A DNA stretch of 59,141 bases, from contig JANBPT010000188.1 in assembly GCA_027575765.1 (NCBI GenBank), positions 1 to 59,141 of the forward strand, read 5' to 3'. The stretch comes from Tieghemiomyces parasiticus (lineage: Eukaryota > Kickxellomycota > Dimargaritomycetes > Dimargaritales > Dimargaritaceae). The notes beneath the pieces are model-generated. The model made no database searches and was not told where the DNA came from. It was given only the letters and a program-made list of their open reading frames with translations. The position numbers and the translations under genes were made by a program. Of the stretch, positions 55,094 to 59,141 are shown piece by piece (the stretch's first letter is position 1; the number at the start of each line of letters is the position of its first letter).

Positions 55094-58000
55094 ATGATTC
55101 CCCGGATCGCCAATGGTAGCGTCCTGGGCAGACCAGCCCCGTGCTGGTCGGCAATCGGGAGGCCAGTTAGCTTGCTGTCACAGAACGGCACCAGTCGCCG
55201 AACAGCTGTGTCCGCCAGCCGGCTGGTGCCTTCCGTCCCATTCGCCCGTACTCCGGTCGACCTCCGCTATTCGCCCTCGAATCCTCGGACTTTGCGTACC
55301 TACTCGACCGATCCGTCCCCGGCGGTGCTTCAACTGATCCAGGCCTGTCGGGCGAAGGCTTCCACTGACGAGCTTTGGGCGGCCTACGACCGCATCCGGG
55401 TGCGTAACGAAATCGAAATGGTCAGTCCGGACTACCTGAGTCTGCTCCTACGCCGTCTTCGCGACCAGGTACAACTGGGTGAGCAGGTACGCCAGGCCAA
55501 CGCTTATGGTGATCCCGGACCGACGGGCACGACCGTTCAACCTGTCCCATCAGGCAAGGACCAGCTCCTACTAGAGCGGGCAGCCATGCTCGCTAGCGAT
55601 TGGTTCGATGCCCTGGCACGCTCACGCCACCTACCCGATCTCACACCAGGTGTCCAATTCTCCAAACCAGGCGGGCCTCTGGCCCCACCGGAGCCGCCGT
55701 CGTCGCTGGCCGATATGGACGAGCCGGTGGCACTGATGGTGGATACGCTGATCCGCGCCGGTCAGGTTGAGCGGGCTTGGGAGGTGATGAGGATCGCCGA
55801 CCATAGCGGGGCCCATTTTACCCCACGCGCCGCCGAGGCCCTGCTGCAGGGCTATACCAAACTCGCCCTCGACGGTGCACCAGTGGCGCTTGATATATGG
55901 CAGCGGCTGGCCGACCGCAACGTTCGGCCTACCAGCGGCCTGGTCCGCACGGTGGTAGCCGCCCTCACATGGGCCGTTCGCTCCCGGACCGGTCCGCAAA
56001 ACGATGCCCTGTATGCCCGGTACCGACGAGGCCAACTCGATGGCACCCTAGGCGGCGATGCTGCACTATTTCGCCCTCCCACACTGGCCCACGTCGAGAC
56101 GGCCAACGCCCTTGAGGCCGAGTTTCGTGGCGCCGGGCCGCTCACTGACCTCCAGTCGGTCATGTACATCGTCCGTGGGTACCAACAGGTTGGCCAACCT
56201 GACCGCGCCGTGGCCCGCTTGCGGGCCGCCCTCAAGCACACCGAGGTATTTACCTCCGGCACCAACATTGTGATCCTCCTCAATCTGGCTGGCGAGCTGG
56301 GAGACGCCGAGGCCGCCCGGACTGTGGTGGCCGGAGCCGAACGTCACGATATTCCCCTCGAGTACCCGGCACTCCTCCCGCTGCTACACGCCGCCGTCAG
56401 CGCCCAGCAGGATGATCTACTGGATGTGGCGACGACCGCCCTGATGCCCGTGATCGAACGGGGCCCTGCGCATCCACACGAGTCGCGCCGGTTCGCGCGG
56501 GTCATCACTGAACTCATCACGGCCCACGCTCACCGCGGACGCACTGAGAACGTCCGGCATTTGCTGAAGGCATTGCAGCACGTGCCCACTGTGCGTACAC
56601 TCACCCCACGCGAACACACCCACGTCGTCAAGGCCTGCGGCGCCGCCCGCCTGCCTATCGAAGCCTGGCGGTTCCTCCAGCTGCTGACCCTACAGCACAT
56701 CACCGTGACCTCGGCCACCTGGGGGGCCTTCCTCAACTTGTGCATCCGGAACGCCTACTTCACCCCCATCAACCTAGTGGCCAAAATCATCGACCGGTCG
56801 GCCCAGTACAACATCCACAACGTTGGGCTTCCGGTCTATGCCGACCTGGCCCGTGCCTACGCCATCACGGGCGAGACTCATCAAGTCAAGGCCATCACCG
56901 AACGCATCCTCAATTTGGCCGGCCTCAACGACCGCGTCCTGACCCCGACCAGCTATGTGTGGAATTCGCTACTGACCGCTCTGACGCGTGCGGACCTTCT
57001 CCCGGAGGTATGGTACGTGTACGAGCGCAGCCGGACCCCACTGGGCGACACGGCACGCCCAGTCCGGGGCGACTCGGTCACTCTGAGCATCATGCTGAAC
57101 TTCTGCGCCAGCCACGGCCGCACCGACGCGGTCGAGCGTCTGCTGGCCGATTTCCGCGCCAGCGGTGGCGGTCAGCTGGGCGTCATCCAGTACCTCGACC
57201 TGGTGGCCCTGTATGCCCGGGCGGATCAACCCGAGCTCACCCTAGCGTACGTTACCGAGCTCTGCGCGTCCTCGGTGGGCCTAGCCCACGGGCCATTCGA
57301 ACCGCTGGCCCTTATGCGTCTGGCGGTAGCCTTTGCTAGTATAGGCCATTTCGACTGGGCTGAGGCCCTCTTTGACCACCTGCGGGGCCGCCCACACCCG
57401 GCCCTAGCTAACCTCCCATTCGACCGAGCCATGCTGCCGGCGGCGCCTGCGCCACCCGACGCCTACGCCTACAATGCTATTCTGCGTGCCTGCATCCAAG
57501 CTGACGAACTGGACCGATTCGAAGCGCACCTGGCCGAGTTCCGTGCCTCAGATATTGCATGGACCGCAGCCCACCACCTCACGGTACTGATCTACCACCT
57601 GGCCCGCGCTGACCGCGTGGCCGCTCTCGCCCAATTCGACCTGATGCAGAGCAGGAAGCTCTATCTGGACGATGCCATGCTTTTGCCGTTCCTCGAACAT
57701 TACGCCCGACTGGCGAGGACTCCCCCAGCCGATAGCCCTCCGTCCGTGGCCGAGGCCGACACCGTCGTATCCTCCGCTCCCGCCGCCTCCGGCTTAGTCG
57801 CCGAGGCCCTTGACGTCCTGGAGCTAGCGGTAACCCATCACGTCCCCGTCAGCGTCAAACTGCTGCACGCGTACCACCCGTTGTGCCGGGGACCAGCTGA
57901 CGTTGTCAAGCTGTTGGAAACCTTAGTTCGCCTACACGAGTCTCGGGCCGAAGGGGTACCGCTATTCAGCGTCGTGCGGTTCCTGCAGGACGTAACGGGT

Positions 58001-58120
58001 ACCGTTCTTCCCGTGGAGCCCGTGACGGAGGTCAGGACGGCGGCCCGGGAGTACCTCAAGGAACACTGGCCCAAGGCCTTTGCCCTCTGGCAGGAGACCC
58101 CCGCACCCACGATGGTATAG
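55094..58120 (+). CDS. PPR-like mitochondrial RNA-binding protein, intronless
   Basis: 1008 residues in one exon. The N-terminal 80 residues are rich in Arg, Ser, Pro and Ala with few acids and include LRTYSTDPSP, a typical presequence end. The rest is a continuous array of helical pairs of pentatricopeptide type, for example LMVDTLIRAGQVERAWEVMR, IVRGYQQVGQPDRAVARLRA, WNSLLTALTRADLLPEVWYV, YNAILRACIQADELDRFEAH and LIYHLARADRVAALAQFDLM. PPR proteins bind organellar RNA for stability, translation or processing; the target cannot be read from sequence. Repeats are degenerate, as in fungal PPR proteins, and no catalytic domain is attached. ATG 55094 is the first in frame after a stop. Converges on NSRP1 with a 168-base spacer. 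Confidence 0.83.
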   Translation: MIPRIANGSVLGRPAPCWSAIGRPVSLLSQNGTSRRTAVSASRLVPSVPFARTPVDLRYSPSNPRTLRTYSTDPSPAVLQLIQACRAKASTDELWAAYDRIRVRNEIEMVSPDYLSLLLRRLRDQVQLGEQVRQANAYGDPGPTGTTVQPVPSGKDQLLLERAAMLASDWFDALARSRHLPDLTPGVQFSKPGGPLAPPEPPSSLADMDEPVALMVDTLIRAGQVERAWEVMRIADHSGAHFTPRAAEALLQGYTKLALDGAPVALDIWQRLADRNVRPTSGLVRTVVAALTWAVRSRTGPQNDALYARYRRGQLDGTLGGDAALFRPPTLAHVETANALEAEFRGAGPLTDLQSVMYIVRGYQQVGQPDRAVARLRAALKHTEVFTSGTNIVILLNLAGELGDAEAARTVVAGAERHDIPLEYPALLPLLHAAVSAQQDDLLDVATTALMPVIERGPAHPHESRRFARVITELITAHAHRGRTENVRHLLKALQHVPTVRTLTPREHTHVVKACGAARLPIEAWRFLQLLTLQHITVTSATWGAFLNLCIRNAYFTPINLVAKIIDRSAQYNIHNVGLPVYADLARAYAITGETHQVKAITERILNLAGLNDRVLTPTSYVWNSLLTALTRADLLPEVWYVYERSRTPLGDTARPVRGDSVTLSIMLNFCASHGRTDAVERLLADFRASGGGQLGVIQYLDLVALYARADQPELTLAYVTELCASSVGLAHGPFEPLALMRLAVAFASIGHFDWAEALFDHLRGRPHPALANLPFDRAMLPAAPAPPDAYAYNAILRACIQADELDRFEAHLAEFRASDIAWTAAHHLTVLIYHLARADRVAALAQFDLMQSRKLYLDDAMLLPFLEHYARLARTPPADSPPSVAEADTVVSSAPAASGLVAEALDVLELAVTHHVPVSVKLLHAYHPLCRGPADVVKLLETLVRLHESRAEGVPLFSVVRFLQDVTGTVLPVEPVTEVRTAAREYLKEHWPKAFALWQETPAPTMV

Positions 58121-58288
58121 CTCTGGCGGTTACGCATCCTTTTATGTACTACGCTTTACTTTCCGTATCAAGAGATATAAAAAAAAGGTTAATCAACCGC
58201 CGACTATCTAGTAACACTTTAGAATTTGTTCCATTGGTTTAAATTTCCGTATACATACCATACTTGACGTTGCCAGATCCCATCTTCC
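58121..58288. other. Convergent 3' spacer (PPR / NSRP1)
   Basis: AT-rich, with an A9 tract near 58180, suitable for 3' ends of both genes. Confidence 0.4.
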
Positions 58289-59141
58289 TCAACTACCTAG
58301 GGTCGCTGCCGCCCGCCGCTGCAGGTAGCGCTCGCGGGCAGCGGCGACGGCGGCCTCACCGTTGCGCCGCCGGAAGCTAGCCAGAAGGGCCTCTCGCTGA
58401 GCACTTTCCCGCTCCTCTTCTGCAGCTTGGACGGCGGACAGCTGGCGCCGCACCGTTTCGGCAGTCGAAGGCCGCGGCGGGGAGCGGCTGGGCGAACGGT
58501 CACGCCTGGATCGTGACCGTGAGTGACGGGACGTTGCAGAACTTTGGTCGTATTGGTAATGGCTGGGACGTGATGAGTGGGAGGCCCGCGGGGGTGGCGA
58601 CGGTGACCGTCGTGAAGCATGGCCGGATCGATACCCGGCCGACGGTATGGGTGGGCGGTGGGCTGTAACACCCATACGCGTAGCAACGGCGGCCGACGGA
58701 GCGGGGGGTGGGGCCGGTTTACGCTTGGCCATGACATTTAACCCCGGCGCGAGCAGTTCCCGCTTATCCACGATCTGCTGGTCGTCATTAAGGACCACCT
58801 GCTCCCCACGCTTGGCGGCGGCTTCAATTTGGATCCGGAGGGCGGCCTCACCACCGTCCGCGCGTGCCTGGTCGGAACCCTTCGCATTGTCTATGACTGC
58901 CTTGCGCCGCTGACCCGTCAGGCCAGCGCGCACGGCTGCGTCGTGGCCCGACGTGGTTTGTCGTAGCAGATTGCGGTAAAATCCGCCCTCGCCGCGCGTC
59001 CTGTCCTCGGCGTCAATACGTTCAGCCTGGGCCTCCGCTTGCTCTTGATGCTCGAGGGTCTCCCGGTGCTGTCGGTACGCCCCCGTTACGAAGGTCTCCT
59101 TTTCCGCGTAGACCTCGCTTTCCTGTTCTCGTTCGGCCAGG
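58289..59141 (-). CDS. NSRP1: Nuclear speckle splicing regulatory protein 1 (NSRP1/CCDC55) homologue, N-terminus outside window
   Basis: The last 283 residues are visible; the frame is open to the right edge. NSRP1 is a nuclear speckle protein that affects alternative splice-site choice. The visible part starts with a charged coiled coil, then KETFVTGAYRQHRETLEHQE and GEGGFYRNLLRQTTSG, matching the family's KEAFVTSAYKKKLQE and GFYRHLLNQ blocks. A Ser/Arg/Pro-rich RS-like stretch follows (about 110-170 residues before the end). The C-terminus SFRRRNGEAAVAAARERYLQ corresponds to the family's KRNNEETVMSARDRYLARQ. The RS stretch is short compared with the vertebrate protein. Stop at 58289; convergent with the PPR gene. 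Confidence 0.87.
   Translation of the reverse strand, partial: LAEREQESEVYAEKETFVTGAYRQHRETLEHQEQAEAQAERIDAEDRTRGEGGFYRNLLRQTTSGHDAAVRAGLTGQRRKAVIDNAKGSDQARADGGEAALRIQIEAAAKRGEQVVLNDDQQIVDKRELLAPGLNVMAKRKPAPPPAPSAAVATRMGVTAHRPPIPSAGYRSGHASRRSPSPPPRASHSSRPSHYQYDQSSATSRHSRSRSRRDRSPSRSPPRPSTAETVRRQLSAVQAAEEERESAQREALLASFRRRNGEAAVAAARERYLQRRAAATLGS

Overview
The window looks like nuclear DNA from an early-diverging filamentous fungus. It has compact, GC-rich, intron-poor genes and strong GTAAGT-type donors, and 15 introns of 141-213 nt can be placed. Gene content is a eukaryotic RNA-processing set plus an eight-segment, two-pore TOK potassium channel, a type known from fungi, together with a tuberin (TSC2) homologue, which budding yeast lacks. 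A Zoopagomycota or Kickxellomycotina lineage, for example a Dimargaritales-like mycoparasite, is my inference and not something the sequence proves.

Layout. 1-11.4 kb is gene-dense: UPF0538/C2orf76 homologue (-, running off the left edge), YIPF1/2-like Golgi protein (+), UTP18 (-), RVB1/RUVBL1 (+), U2AF35 (-) and TFIP11/Ntr1 (+). 11.4-20.1 kb is gene-poor, with a small gene interrupted by an in-frame TGA, a secreted double-psi beta-barrel protein and a decayed mariner element. 20.1-30 kb carries PIN1/Ess1 (+), a TOK-type K+ channel (-), two tandem Ure2/YfcG-type glutathione transferases (+) and a four-CBS AMPK-gamma-like protein (-). 30-33.8 kb holds a second, internally deleted mariner copy and a 58-residue secreted peptide gene. 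33.8-36.4 kb has a mitochondrial-type membrane protein and SPF30/SMNDC1. 38.1-45.6 kb is one uninterrupted 7.5 kb tuberin reading frame. 45.6-55 kb is gene-poor but has several candidate small secreted proteins, an acidic orphan protein and a possible spliced minus-strand gene. 55-59.1 kb has a PPR-like mitochondrial protein and NSRP1, cut by the right edge.

Functional picture. Five genes belong to or touch pre-mRNA splicing (U2AF35, TFIP11, SPF30, NSRP1, PIN1), UTP18 to ribosome assembly and RVB1 to snoRNP/chromatin machines. Tuberin and the four-CBS protein are plausible parts of TOR/AMPK energy sensing. Nothing shows that the genes are co-regulated.

The most interesting signals are dispersed short secreted-peptide genes in gene-poor stretches, some intact and some broken; an uncommon residue set in the RNA-binding zinc finger of U2AF35; a PIN1 gene whose first coding exon is only the ATG; and a candidate three-exon secreted protein gene at 50.4-51.3 kb.
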